DNA from: Streptomyces sp. NBC_00285
GTDB taxonomy: Bacteria > Actinomycetota > Actinomycetes > Streptomycetales > Streptomycetaceae
Direction: 5' to 3'
Length of the DNA stretch: 64,000 bases
Assembly: GCF_036174265.1 (NCBI RefSeq)
Contig: NZ_CP108055.1
Span: 4,836,001 to 4,900,000, forward strand
The stretch's first letter is position 1; the number at the start of each line of letters is the position of its first letter. Made by a program: the position numbers and the translations under genes. Below are positions 16,952 to 24,814 of the stretch, in pieces. Below the pieces are notes generated by a model. That model did not search any database. It was not told the DNA's origin and saw nothing but the letters and a program-made list of their open reading frames with translations.

Positions 16952-17859
16952 TATCCCGCATTGGGCCGCGCCCCGTCCCGTGCCGCCCTCTCCATCTCCA
17001 CCAGCCGCTCCAGCATCGGCATCGGATCGACGCCGATGCTCCCCGGCAGGGACTCCGCGATCGTCTCCGGCGTCCATCCGCCGGAGGCGTACGCGGCGCG
17101 CAGTTCCCGGGGCTGGGCCCACACCGCGATCTTCGGCCCCGCGACCGTGTACACCTGCCCGGTGACCTCCCGAGCCCGCTCCGACAGCAGGTAGACCACC
17201 ATCGCGGCCACGTCCTCGGGCTCCCCGATCTCGGAGAGCTCCATCGGCACGTTGGCCGACATCCGCGTACGGGCGACGGGCGCCACCGCGTTGGCGGTCA
17301 CCCCGTACTTGTGCAGCCCGAGCGCCGCACTGCGGACCAGCGAGATGATCCCGCCTTTCGCCGCGCTGTAGTTCGCCTGCGAAACCGACCCCTGATGGTT
17401 CCCGCTGGTGAACCCGATCAACGTCCCGGCCCGTTGTTTCCGCATCACGGCGGATGCCGCCCGGAACACCGTGAAGGTCCCCTTCAGATGGGTGGCGAGG
17501 ACCGGATCCCATTCCTCCTCGGACATGTTGAACAACATCCGCTCGCGGAGGATCCCGGCGACGCACACGACACCGTCGAGCCGCCCGTACGAGGACAGCG
17601 CGGTGTCGACGACCCGCTGACCGCCCGCCATCGTCGAGATGTCGTCGGCCACGGCGACGGCCTCGCCCCCGGCCGCCTCGATCTCCTTCACCACACCCGA
17701 GGCGACCTCGCTCGCGGGCGACGCCCCGTCCATGGCGACCCCGTAGTCGTTGACGACGACCCGCGCCCCCTCGCCCGCGGCGGCCAGCGCGACGGCCCGC
17801 CCGATGCCCCGTCCCGCGCCCGTCACGGCGACGACCCTGCCTGCCAAGAAGTTCCCCAC
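16951..17859 (-). CDS. SDR family 3-hydroxyacyl-CoA dehydrogenase-like protein (302 aa)
   Basis: Short-chain dehydrogenase with the NAD-binding GAGRGIGRAVALAAAGEG at residues 13-30, VVNDYG (which favours NAD over NADP), and the catalytic YSAAKGG (Tyr/Lys). The active-site Ser position lies in FTSGNHQG. Length and the VVNDYG motif resemble the N-terminal dehydrogenase of peroxisomal MFE-2/HSD17B4 and steroid Hsd4A, which oxidise 3-hydroxyacyl-CoA. A ~50-residue C-terminal extension follows the SDR core. It starts at ATG 17859, 22 nt from operator site 4, and heads the operon with the ACAD and ADH genes. Confidence 0.85.
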   Translation of the reverse strand: MGNFLAGRVVAVTGAGRGIGRAVALAAAGEGARVVVNDYGVAMDGASPASEVASGVVKEIEAAGGEAVAVADDISTMAGGQRVVDTALSSYGRLDGVVCVAGILRERMLFNMSEEEWDPVLATHLKGTFTVFRAASAVMRKQRAGTLIGFTSGNHQGSVSQANYSAAKGGIISLVRSAALGLHKYGVTANAVAPVARTRMSANVPMELSEIGEPEDVAAMVVYLLSERAREVTGQVYTVAGPKIAVWAQPRELRAAYASGGWTPETIAESLPGSIGVDPMPMLERLVEMERAARDGARPNAG

Positions 17860-17881
17860 GTCCGGCCCCTTCCCGCGGTTT

Positions 17882-17896
17882 CTGACGGACCGTTAG
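17882..17896. promoter_or_regulatory. Operator site 4 (CTGACGGACCGTTAG, one mismatch)
   Basis: CTGAC-N5-GTTAG between the divergent SDR and cyclase genes. A second, degenerate copy with only the right half (GTCAG at 17909-17913, spacer ending in C) lies beside it. It could control both directions. Confidence 0.6.
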
Positions 17897-17944
17897 ATTT
17901 TATGACCCGTCAGATGTGCGGACACAAGCCCCGGGGAGGGCCCG

Positions 17945-18871
17945 ATGTCACTTCCGGCCGCGTTCCACGACATCGCCAAGCGCGTGAACAACTGGGGGCG
18001 TTGGGGTTCCGACGACGAGATCGGCACGCTGAACCTGATCACCGACGAGGTCGTCCGCGAGGCCGCCGCGACCGTCCGTACAGGTCGCCGCATCCCTCTC
18101 GCGCTCCCGCTGCAGCAGGACGGCGTGCAGACCGGGATGATGCCGGGCCGGGTCAACCCCCTGCATGCCATGGTGCAGATCAACCAGGAGATCTTCGGCC
18201 CGGGCACGGTGGCGTGCAGCGACGACGCCGTGACCATGGGGCTCCAGGCGGCCACCCACTGGGACGCGCTCACCCATGTCTCGCACTCGGGCATGCTCTA
18301 CAACGGGCGTCCGGCCGGCACCATCACCCCGCACGGCGGCGCCGAGTTCGGCGGTATCGACAAGGCGGGGCACGTCGTATCGCGCGGAGTGCTCCTGGAC
18401 GTGGCGCGGGCGCGGGGCGTGGACCGGCTGGAGGGCGGGCACGCCGTGACCCCCGAGGATCTGGACGCCGCCGAGGAACTCGCGGGCACGCGTGTGCGTG
18501 CCGGCGACATCGTGCTCGTACGGACCGGGCAGATCCAGGTGTATCTCGCGGGGAACAAGGAGGCGTACGCCTATCCGTCGCCGGGCCTGTCGGTCCGCAC
18601 CCCGGAGTGGTTCCACGCGCGCGATGTCGCTGCGGTCGCGAACGACACGCTCACGTTCGAGATCTTCCCGCCGGAGATCGAGGACCTGTGGCTACCGGTG
18701 CACGCGCTGGACCTGGTGGAGATGGGGATGCTCCAGGGCCAGAACTGGAATCTGGAAAAGTTGTCCACAGCCTGTGGACAAGAAAACCGCTACGCGTTTC
18801 TGCTGTCGGCGATGCCGGAGCCGTTCGTCGGCGGCACCGGAGCGCCGGTGGCCCCGGTGGCCGTTTTGTGA
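17945..18871 (+). CDS. Cyclase family protein (kynurenine formamidase-like fold, 308 aa)
   Basis: Metal-dependent hydrolase of the cyclase/KynB superfamily. The family His/Asp zinc motif appears as ATHWDALTHVSH near residue 93, and GVLLDVARARG and GDIVLVRTGQ are the following conserved strands. Members hydrolyse amides, lactones or cyclic intermediates. It starts at ATG 17945 with GGGGAGGG upstream. It is divergent from the SDR operon across operator site 4 and so is likely co-regulated, perhaps opening a ring or lactone in the pathway. Near its 3' end the coding sequence contains a perfect inverted DnaA-box pair. Confidence 0.82.
   Translation: MSLPAAFHDIAKRVNNWGRWGSDDEIGTLNLITDEVVREAAATVRTGRRIPLALPLQQDGVQTGMMPGRVNPLHAMVQINQEIFGPGTVACSDDAVTMGLQAATHWDALTHVSHSGMLYNGRPAGTITPHGGAEFGGIDKAGHVVSRGVLLDVARARGVDRLEGGHAVTPEDLDAAEELAGTRVRAGDIVLVRTGQIQVYLAGNKEAYAYPSPGLSVRTPEWFHARDVAAVANDTLTFEIFPPEIEDLWLPVHALDLVEMGMLQGQNWNLEKLSTACGQENRYAFLLSAMPEPFVGGTGAPVAPVAVL
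18761..18781. promoter_or_regulatory. Inverted pair of perfect DnaA-box sequences inside the cyclase gene
   Basis: TTGTCCACA at 18761-18769, GCC, then TGTGGACAA at 18773-18781. Each half is the strong Streptomyces DnaA-box consensus. The 21-bp palindrome lies within codons for LSTACGQ. Function is not demonstrated. Confidence 0.45.
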
Positions 18872-19186
18872 GGAGGTCGGTCGGCGGCGCGCGGACCCGC
18901 CCCGAGCCCGGCATCGCGCGCCGCCGTCATCGACTCCCCTCTGCCCAGGGGACATCGACACCGCTCACGATCCGCGCCCGTCGAGGACTTCCGTCACCGA
19001 AGCCCTCGGCGTCCCCTCACGGCGGATCGCCCACTTCAGCGTGATCAGTCGAACACGGTGCGTCAACACCCTGACGGCGATTTGTTGGCCGCGGCCTGCT
19101 CGTCCCGGCCGCGCACGGGTGCATCCCCCGGCGCACCGAGCCGTCGCGGGGCGAGGCGGGCGGTGGTTTCTGCGACCGTGCGCCGG
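18872..19186. other. Intergenic region, no gene recognised
   Basis: Lies between the convergent cyclase and RsbW-like genes. It contains a short inverted repeat (CGTCA-N6-TGACG near 19063) and no strong terminator, RBS or conserved ORF that I can support. Confidence 0.4.
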
Positions 19187-19663
19187 TCACACCGCTTCGA
19201 AGGCCAGCCCCTCGTAGGCCGAGGCGTCGATGTCGTAGGCCTCCGTGGCGCTCTGCGACTGCGTACAGCGGTCCAGTTCGCACCAGATGCTCTTGCCGCC
19301 GCCCTCACGGCTCCAGCCCCAGCGGTCGGCGAGTCCGTCGACGAGGGCGAGGCCGCGGCCGCCGGTCGCGTCGCCGTCCACACACCGCGGCACCGGGGCC
19401 CGGCCGCTGTGGTCGGCCACCTCCAGGCGGACGGTGGCCGCCTCGGCCGCCATGTCCGGCAGGGACAGCCGCAGGACGGCCGGCCGGCCGGTGTGCACCA
19501 CGGCGTTGGTGACCAGTTCGGACACGAGGAGGATCAGGTTCTCGGCGAGTGGTTCGTCGACCCCTATCCCGGACAGGGCGAGTCGCGAGCGGGCCCACCG
19601 CCGGGCTCGCCCCACCTCCGCGGGGTCGGGCCGGATCTCCAGCTGCACTTGAAGCACCTGCAC
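19187..19663 (-). CDS. ATP-binding protein, RsbW/anti-sigma-factor-like (158 aa)
   Basis: HATPase_c_2 domain protein of the large Streptomyces family of RsbW/SpoIIAB-like kinases that phosphorylate STAS antagonists or bind sigma factors. The N box is LVSELVTNAVVHTG near residue 50, and the G box is ATGGRGLALVDGLADRWGW near 105. No sigma or STAS gene is adjacent (a STAS gene lies at 24815), so its partner is unknown. The C-terminal 25 residues after the ATPase fold are family-variable. Upstream lies an AT-richer pocket with its probable promoter. Confidence 0.83.
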   Translation of the reverse strand: MQVLQVQLEIRPDPAEVGRARRWARSRLALSGIGVDEPLAENLILLVSELVTNAVVHTGRPAVLRLSLPDMAAEAATVRLEVADHSGRAPVPRCVDGDATGGRGLALVDGLADRWGWSREGGGKSIWCELDRCTQSQSATEAYDIDASAYEGLAFEAV

Positions 19664-20147
19664 CGCTCACACCATCCGAACCGGCGGGCACATGGCCTCG
19701 CGCCTCACGAGGGCCACGATCGTAGCCATTTTTTGCATGACCGAGAACAACGACCGACAACGACCAGGGCCGGGACTACACAACGTGAATCCCTTACAGG
19801 ACAGCATGGTTGACGTACAGTCACGCCAACAAGCGCTTCGGGCATATTCCAGCGCGAAGGAGTACCCGTGCGGGATACTGTGCGACGCTCATCACGGGGA
19901 GTCGAACAGGCGGCGGACGAAGGCCTTCCCACCCTGCGATCTGCGGCGCGCATCGCCGGGTCCGGGGCCGCCCCATCGGCAACACCGGCATGGCTCATGC
20001 TCCGAACCACTCGCATCTCACACAAGGTACCGGAGCAGGCCGCCGACTCCAGGACGTGACGAGTCACACATAGGACACAACCCGATATCAACGCTCCGTG
20101 ATTCCGGTATGCCACAATCCGCGACATCGGCTCCGGGCGCGGGCGCC
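19664..20147. other. Intergenic AT-richer pocket
   Basis: The 484-nt stretch between the RsbW-like gene and the acyl-CoA dehydrogenase is visibly less GC-rich than its flanks and holds one credible small ORF (19868-20059). No repeats or insertion-sequence ends were seen. Confidence 0.4.
19868..20059 (+). CDS. Hypothetical small protein (63 aa)
   Basis: A GTG-initiated ORF (MRDTVRRSS...) preceded by AAGGAG at 19857-19862 with ideal 5-nt spacing, which is the main evidence that it is translated. The product is basic, with no signal peptide or membrane segment. Third-position GC is lower than for neighbouring genes, so it may be horizontally acquired or not a real gene. No family recognised. 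Confidence 0.4.
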   Translation: MRDTVRRSSRGVEQAADEGLPTLRSAARIAGSGAAPSATPAWLMLRTTRISHKVPEQAADSRT

Positions 20148-21020
20148 TCAGGCCAGCAGACCGGCGGCGAGCGACTCCTCGCTCTCCGCGCCACCGCCGC
20201 TGCGCCGGGCCCGCACCCAGGCCCGTTTCAGCAGCAGGTGCACCTCGCACTCCCAGGTGAACCCCATTCCGCCATGCACCTGAAGACAGTCCCGGGCGCC
20301 CCGCTCGGCCGCCTCGTCGGCCAGCAGCCGGGCCGCGGCGATGTCCATGGGGTCTCCCGTCACGGCGGCCGCGTACACCGCGGCCCGCGCCGTCTCCGCC
20401 CGCACCAGCAGCTGCGCGCACAGGTGCTTGACCGCCTGGAAGGCCCCGATCGGCTGGCCGAACTGCTCCCGCGTCCCGGCGTGTTGCACGGCCAGCTCAC
20501 ACGCGCGCGTGGCGGTGCCGAGCTGCTCGGCGGCGGTGAGGAGGACCGCGACGGGATCGGCCGCGCCCCCGTGCGCGCCCGGCACCCGGTGCAGCGGCGT
20601 CAGCGGATCCACCGACTTCAGGGGTACGGCTGCGGCGGCGTCGCCGCGTACGACGTCCGCCTCCTCCAGCCACTCCACCAGCCCGCCGCCGTCGACGTCC
20701 GTGACGACGGTCTCCCCCTCGGCCGCGCCCGGCACGGTGCCCGCCGCGAGGTGGGTCGCCACCAGCGGTCCGGGCAGCAGGGCCCGCCCGGCCTCCTCGA
20801 AGGCCAACACGGTCTCCGGCAGGCCCAGTCCGACCCCGCCGTCCGCCTCCGGCACCCGCAGCGCGAAGAACCCGGCCGCTCCCAGCTCCCGCCACAGCGC
20901 GCGGTCCAGACGGGGTTCCGCCACGGCGGCGCGCAGCACGTCCCCGTCGAAGCGCCGCACCAGCAGCTCCCGCATGCCGGCCCGCAACGCCCTCTGCTCT
21001 TCGCTCAGTTGGAAGCGCAC
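20148..21020 (-). CDS. Acyl-CoA dehydrogenase, short subunit (290 aa)
   Basis: A shortened acyl-CoA dehydrogenase homologue (the usual length is ~380 aa). The N-terminal helical domain (LSEEQRALRAGMRELL) and C-terminal helical domain (VQHAGTREQFGQPIGAFQAVKHLCAQ; CLQVHGGMGFTWE) are present, but the middle beta domain with the FAD-contact motif is largely missing. It follows the full-length ACAD by one nucleotide (TGA-C-GTG start), so the two are coupled. This pairing matches heteromeric alpha2beta2 ACADs of steroid side-chain catabolism, in which the FAD site is shared. Confidence 0.83.
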   Translation of the reverse strand: MRFQLSEEQRALRAGMRELLVRRFDGDVLRAAVAEPRLDRALWRELGAAGFFALRVPEADGGVGLGLPETVLAFEEAGRALLPGPLVATHLAAGTVPGAAEGETVVTDVDGGGLVEWLEEADVVRGDAAAAVPLKSVDPLTPLHRVPGAHGGAADPVAVLLTAAEQLGTATRACELAVQHAGTREQFGQPIGAFQAVKHLCAQLLVRAETARAAVYAAAVTGDPMDIAAARLLADEAAERGARDCLQVHGGMGFTWECEVHLLLKRAWVRARRSGGGAESEESLAAGLLA

Positions 21021-21021
21021 G

Positions 21022-22167
21022 TCACCGCCCCTTCGGCAGCCCGAGAATGCGTTCGGCCACGATGTTCCGCTGGATCTGCGAGGTCCCGGCCGCGATGGTG
21101 TACGACAGCGAGGACAACCGGTCGAGCACCCAGGGCCGTTCGAGATCCAGTGACTCCGGGCCCAGGACCTCCGCCGCCGTGTCGTACAGCTCCTGGCGCG
21201 CGTGCGAGTAGCCCAGTTTGAAGACCGAGCCCCCCACGCCGGGCACCCCGCCGTTCGCCTCCGCCTCGCTCACGTTCCACTGCGTCAGCCGCCACAGCGC
21301 CCGGAAGTCGGCGTTCAGCCGCCCCAGCCGCCGCCGCAGCACCGGATCGTCCCAGCGCCCGTTGTCCCGTGCCGTGCGGGCGAGTTCGCCGAGCACGCGG
21401 CGGCAGGCGACCACCTCGCCCACGAAGGCCGTACCGCGCTCGAAGGACAGCGTCACCATGGTCACGCGCCAGCCGTCGTTCTCGTCGCCCACCCGGTTCG
21501 CCACCGGCACCCGCACCTCGTCGAGGAACACCTCGGCGAACTCGGCGGACCCGGCGAGGGTGCGGAGAGGGCGGACCACGACCCCCGGCGCGGACATGGG
21601 CATCGCCAGCCAGGTGATCCCGCGATGCTTCGGCGCCTTCGGGTCCGTCCGCACCAACAGCTCGCACCAGTCGGCGACTTCGGCGTGCGAGGTCCAGATC
21701 TTGGAGCCGGTCACCACGTAGTCGTCGCCGTCCCTGTGCGCGCGGGTGCGCAGCGCCGCGAGGTCGCTCCCGGCCTCCGGTTCGCTGAATCCCTGGCACC
21801 AGACCTCCTCGCCGCGCAGGATCGGCGGCAGCCAGCGGTCCCGCTGCCCGGCGGTGCCCTCGGCGGCGATGGTCGGCCCGGCGTGGAGCAGTCCCACGAA
21901 TCCGGCGCCCACGTAGGGCGCGCCCGCGGTCTCCGTCTCCTCCAGAAAGATCAGCCGGGTGGTCGGGGAGGCATCCCAGTGCACATGCGCGTACCCGGCG
22001 TCGTAGAGCATGCGCTGCCAGCCGAGGTCATAGGCCCTGCGCCCCGGCCAGTCCTCCGGGGACGGCTGCGGCGGCAGTCCGGGGAGCGCCTTGGCGAGCC
22101 ACTCGCGCAGCCGTGCCCGGAACTCCTCCTCCTCCGGCGTGTACGCGAGATCCACGGCGGCCCCCAT
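21022..22167 (-). CDS. Acyl-CoA dehydrogenase, full-length subunit (381 aa)
   Basis: Complete FadE-type acyl-CoA dehydrogenase with CQGFSEPEAGSDLAALRTRA, YVVTGSKIWTSHAEVADW and the C-terminal IAAGTSQIQRNIVAERILGLPK. The MCAD catalytic Glu position (YEGT) is Ala-Gly here, as in many actinobacterial steroid/isoprenoid FadEs, so the base is elsewhere. The ATG at 22167 is 2 nt from operator site 5 and has no Shine-Dalgarno, suggesting a leaderless mRNA. Together with the downstream short subunit it probably forms one enzyme. Confidence 0.88.
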   Translation of the reverse strand: MGAAVDLAYTPEEEEFRARLREWLAKALPGLPPQPSPEDWPGRRAYDLGWQRMLYDAGYAHVHWDASPTTRLIFLEETETAGAPYVGAGFVGLLHAGPTIAAEGTAGQRDRWLPPILRGEEVWCQGFSEPEAGSDLAALRTRAHRDGDDYVVTGSKIWTSHAEVADWCELLVRTDPKAPKHRGITWLAMPMSAPGVVVRPLRTLAGSAEFAEVFLDEVRVPVANRVGDENDGWRVTMVTLSFERGTAFVGEVVACRRVLGELARTARDNGRWDDPVLRRRLGRLNADFRALWRLTQWNVSEAEANGGVPGVGGSVFKLGYSHARQELYDTAAEVLGPESLDLERPWVLDRLSSLSYTIAAGTSQIQRNIVAERILGLPKGR

Positions 22168-22169
22168 AT

Positions 22170-22184
22170 CTGATTACCCGTCAG
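22170..22184. promoter_or_regulatory. Operator site 5 (CTGATTACCCGTCAG, one mismatch)
   Basis: Flanked by T and A to give TCTGAT-N5-GTCAGA, directly upstream of the full-length ACAD start. The minus strand reads TAATCA here, which could also serve as the -10 element. Confidence 0.6.
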
Positions 22185-22260
22185 ACAGCGCTCGTGCACG
22201 AAGGCTAGGTCCCGCACCCCTGGACCGACAAGGCGTCGAGCCCTACGCTCTGCCCACGAT

Positions 22261-22275
22261 CTGACTACCCGTCAG
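22261..22275. promoter_or_regulatory. Operator site 6 (CTGACTACCCGTCAG)
   Basis: Perfect CTGAC-N5-GTCAG, 18 nt from the GTG of the acyl-CoA ligase gene. It shares the spacer TACCC with site 5 in the same divergent intergenic region. Confidence 0.65.
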
Positions 22276-22293
22276 CTCCACAAGGGGGCCGCC

Positions 22294-23802
22294 GTGACCG
22301 ACACCGCCCACACGCTCAGCGCGTCCCGCACCCTCTGGGACCTCCTCGCCCGCCGCGCCGACCTGACCCCCGACCGCCCGGTCCTCCTCCAGGACGACCG
22401 CACCCTCACCTTCGGCGAACTGCGCACGCGCGGCGAGCGGGTGGCGGCCGGCCTGTACGGCATGGGCGTACGCCCCGGGACGGTCGTCGCCTGGCAGCTG
22501 CCCACCCGGATCGAGACGGCTCTGCTCTCCTTCGCACTCGCCCGCCTGGGCGCCGTGCAGTCGCCGGTCATCCCGTTCTACCGGGACCGCGAAGTCGGCT
22601 TCGCCCTCAGGGAGTCCAAGGCGGAGTTCTTCGCCGTGCCGGGTGTCTGGCGCGGCTTCGACCACACCGAGATGGCACGCCGGCTCGGCGCGAGGGGCGT
22701 CTTCGAGGCGTACGACGACCTCCCGGACGGCGACCCGGGCGTCCTGCCCGCCCCGCCCGCCGACGGCACCTCCGTGCGGTGGATCTACTGGACCTCGGGG
22801 ACCACGTCCGACCCCAAGGGCGTTCTCCACACGGACCGTTCACTGATCGCGGGCGGCTCGTGCCTCGCGCACGCGCTGCGGCTCACCGCGGACGACGTGG
22901 GGTCGATGGCCTTCCCGTACGCGCACATCGCGGGGCCCGACTACACCGTGATGCTGCTGCTGTACGGCTTTCCCGCGGTGATGTTCGAGCAGTTCGCGCT
23001 GCCGGACGCGCTGGAGGGCTACCGCAAGCACGGGGTCACGGTGGCGGGCGGCTCGACGGCGTTCTACTCGATGTTCCTCACCGAGCAGCGCAAACAGCCC
23101 GGCGTCAGGATCATCCCGACCCTGCGGCTGCTCGCCGGCGGCGGGGCGCCCAAACCGCCGGAGATCTACCACGCCGTCGTACGGGAGTTGGGAGCGCAGC
23201 TGACCCACGGGTACGGCATGACCGAGGTCCCGATGATCACGATGGGGGCGCCGGACGACACCGTGGAGAACCTGGCGACGACGGAGGGGCGGCCCCCGGA
23301 GGGGATGTCCGTGCGGATCGTGGACGGCGAGGTGCGGCTGAAGGGGGAGGCCGTCTGCCAGGGGTATCTGGACCCGGCGCAGACGGCGGAGGCCTTCGAC
23401 GAGGAGGGGTTCCTGCGCACCGGCGACCTGGGGTTCGTGAAGGACACCGGCCATCTGGTGCTCACCGGCCGGCTCAAGGACGTGATCATCCGCAAGGGCG
23501 AGAACATCTCGGCCAAGGAGATCGAGGACCTGCTGGCCGCCCACCCGGCCGTCGGGGACGTGGCGGTGATCGGGCTGCCGGACCCCGAACGTGGGGAACG
23601 CGTGTGTGCCGTCGTGGAACAGCCCGAGGGCGCCGAGGAGTTGACCCTGGACGCCATGACCGCGTATCTGCGTGCGGAGGGTCTGTCCACCCACAAGCTG
23701 CCGGAGCAGTTGGAGGTGGTGGACGCCCTTCCGCGCAACGAGGCCCTGCGGAAGGTCCTGAAGTACAAGCTCAGGGAGCGTTATTCGGGGACGGTGAAGT
23801 AA
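22294..23802 (+). CDS. AMP-forming acyl-CoA ligase (502 aa)
   Basis: ANL superfamily ligase that activates an acid with ATP and CoA. Motifs in order: A3 P-loop WTSGTTSDPKGV near residue 168, A5 GYGMTE near 308, A7 TGDLG, A8 GRLKDVIIRKGENISAKEIED and an A10 end RKVLKYKLRE in which the catalytic Lys is kept but the usual preceding Gly is Arg. Overall it resembles cyclohexanecarboxylate-/medium-chain-CoA ligases. GTG 22294 has AAGGGGG upstream. Operator site 6 lies just before it, so this is the probable entry enzyme of the CTGAC-N5-GTCAG pathway. Confidence 0.86.
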   Translation: MTDTAHTLSASRTLWDLLARRADLTPDRPVLLQDDRTLTFGELRTRGERVAAGLYGMGVRPGTVVAWQLPTRIETALLSFALARLGAVQSPVIPFYRDREVGFALRESKAEFFAVPGVWRGFDHTEMARRLGARGVFEAYDDLPDGDPGVLPAPPADGTSVRWIYWTSGTTSDPKGVLHTDRSLIAGGSCLAHALRLTADDVGSMAFPYAHIAGPDYTVMLLLYGFPAVMFEQFALPDALEGYRKHGVTVAGGSTAFYSMFLTEQRKQPGVRIIPTLRLLAGGGAPKPPEIYHAVVRELGAQLTHGYGMTEVPMITMGAPDDTVENLATTEGRPPEGMSVRIVDGEVRLKGEAVCQGYLDPAQTAEAFDEEGFLRTGDLGFVKDTGHLVLTGRLKDVIIRKGENISAKEIEDLLAAHPAVGDVAVIGLPDPERGERVCAVVEQPEGAEELTLDAMTAYLRAEGLSTHKLPEQLEVVDALPRNEALRKVLKYKLRERYSGTVK

Positions 23803-24293
23803 CGGGCGAAGGCGGGCACGATCTCGGCCTCGCCGATCCTGCCGTCGCCGTCGGTGTCCAGGGCCGCGGCGGCCGCCTGCGCGATGTCCTCGCCCACGCC
23901 CAGGATGGTGAGCACACGCGCGGTGTCCTCGACGGTGGCGCGTCCGTCGCCGTCCTGGTCGGCGACGTCGATCGCCGCGTGCAGGAAGGGGCGGGCGATC
24001 TCGGCGAACCGGTCCGGGTTGTCGCGCAGGCGCTTGAGCGCGCCGCCCACGAACTCGTCCCGGGTGATCCGCTGATCGCCGTCCCGGTCCGCGATTCCGG
24101 CCATGCCCTGCCAGAACGCCTCCGCGCCGGCGTACAGCGCCTGCCCCTTGTCGGAGCGTGCCGTCGTGGCGAACTCCGTGAGCAGCGCCTTGGCCGCCAC
24201 GTTGAAGTCCTCGCGGTCGATGTAGCCGTTGCCGTCCTGGTCGAAGGTGGCGAACCGGTCGGCAATCCTGTGCTCGTACTCACTGCTGACCAT
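23781..24293 (-). CDS. EF-hand calcium-binding protein, calerythrin-like (170 aa)
   Basis: Cytosolic Ca2+-binding protein with four EF-hand loops: DQDGNGYIDREDF (residues ~18-30), DRDGDQRITRDEF, DQDGDGRATVEDT and DTDGDGRIGEAEI. All keep Asp at loop positions 1, 3 and 5 apart from small changes. The third loop ends in Asp rather than Glu and may be weaker. Length and spacing match calerythrin/CabD-type proteins of actinobacteria. There is no signal peptide. It overlaps the convergent ligase by 22 nt. Possible role in Ca2+ buffering or sporulation. Confidence 0.88.
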   Translation of the reverse strand: MVSSEYEHRIADRFATFDQDGNGYIDREDFNVAAKALLTEFATTARSDKGQALYAGAEAFWQGMAGIADRDGDQRITRDEFVGGALKRLRDNPDRFAEIARPFLHAAIDVADQDGDGRATVEDTARVLTILGVGEDIAQAAAAALDTDGDGRIGEAEIVPAFARYFTVPE

Positions 24294-24474
24294 GTCTTTT
24301 CGGACCGCCTCACATCACATCGGGTGCGTCTCGCACGGAGCGTACGACGCGAGCGGCGCCCCGGGGGCCGGATGACGGCGCCTGTGCCAAGACCGGGAGA
24401 ATTCCGGGACAACGGCGTGGCAGTCGGGGTGCCCCAGGTCACAACCGTGCGGGCTTACTGACTTACACGCTTAC

Positions 24475-24814
24475 GGGTCTGCGCGCGTGCGGGGTCCGGC
24501 GTGCGGGGTCCGGCGTCCCGGTCCGGCGTACTGGCCCGGCGTACGGGGTCCTGGGTCGGCGCGCGGGGTCCGGCGTGCCGGGTCGGCGTACGGGCTCAGT
24601 CGTGCGGGCTCCGGCATCCCGGTCCGGCGTACTGGCCCAGGCTCCCAGGTCCTACGTGCCGGCTCAGACGCGCCCGGTCCGACGTACCCGCCCAGGCGTC
24701 CCAGCCCAACGCACGGACGTCTACGGGCCCAGCCCGACCTACTGGCCCAGGCGTCCCGGCCCGGCGTACAGGCCCAGGCGTCCCAGCCCGGCGTACAGGC
24801 CCAGGCGTCCCGGC
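24475..24814. repeat. GC-rich minisatellite array
   Basis: Imperfect tandem repeats built on GGTCCGGCGTAC/GCCCAGGCGTCCC. At the right end the unit is a 27-mer (near 24750-24815, units GGCCCAGGCGTCCCGGCCC-type followed by GGCGTACA). It abuts the stop codon of the STAS gene. No ORF through it looks genuine. The remaining 24294-24474 holds only the upstream region of the EF-hand gene. Confidence 0.7.

Noticed and set aside
18872..19186. CGTCA-N6-TGACG near 19063 as another site of the CTGAC regulon
   Set aside because: Half sites are in the opposite order and spacing differs; no gene start is near.
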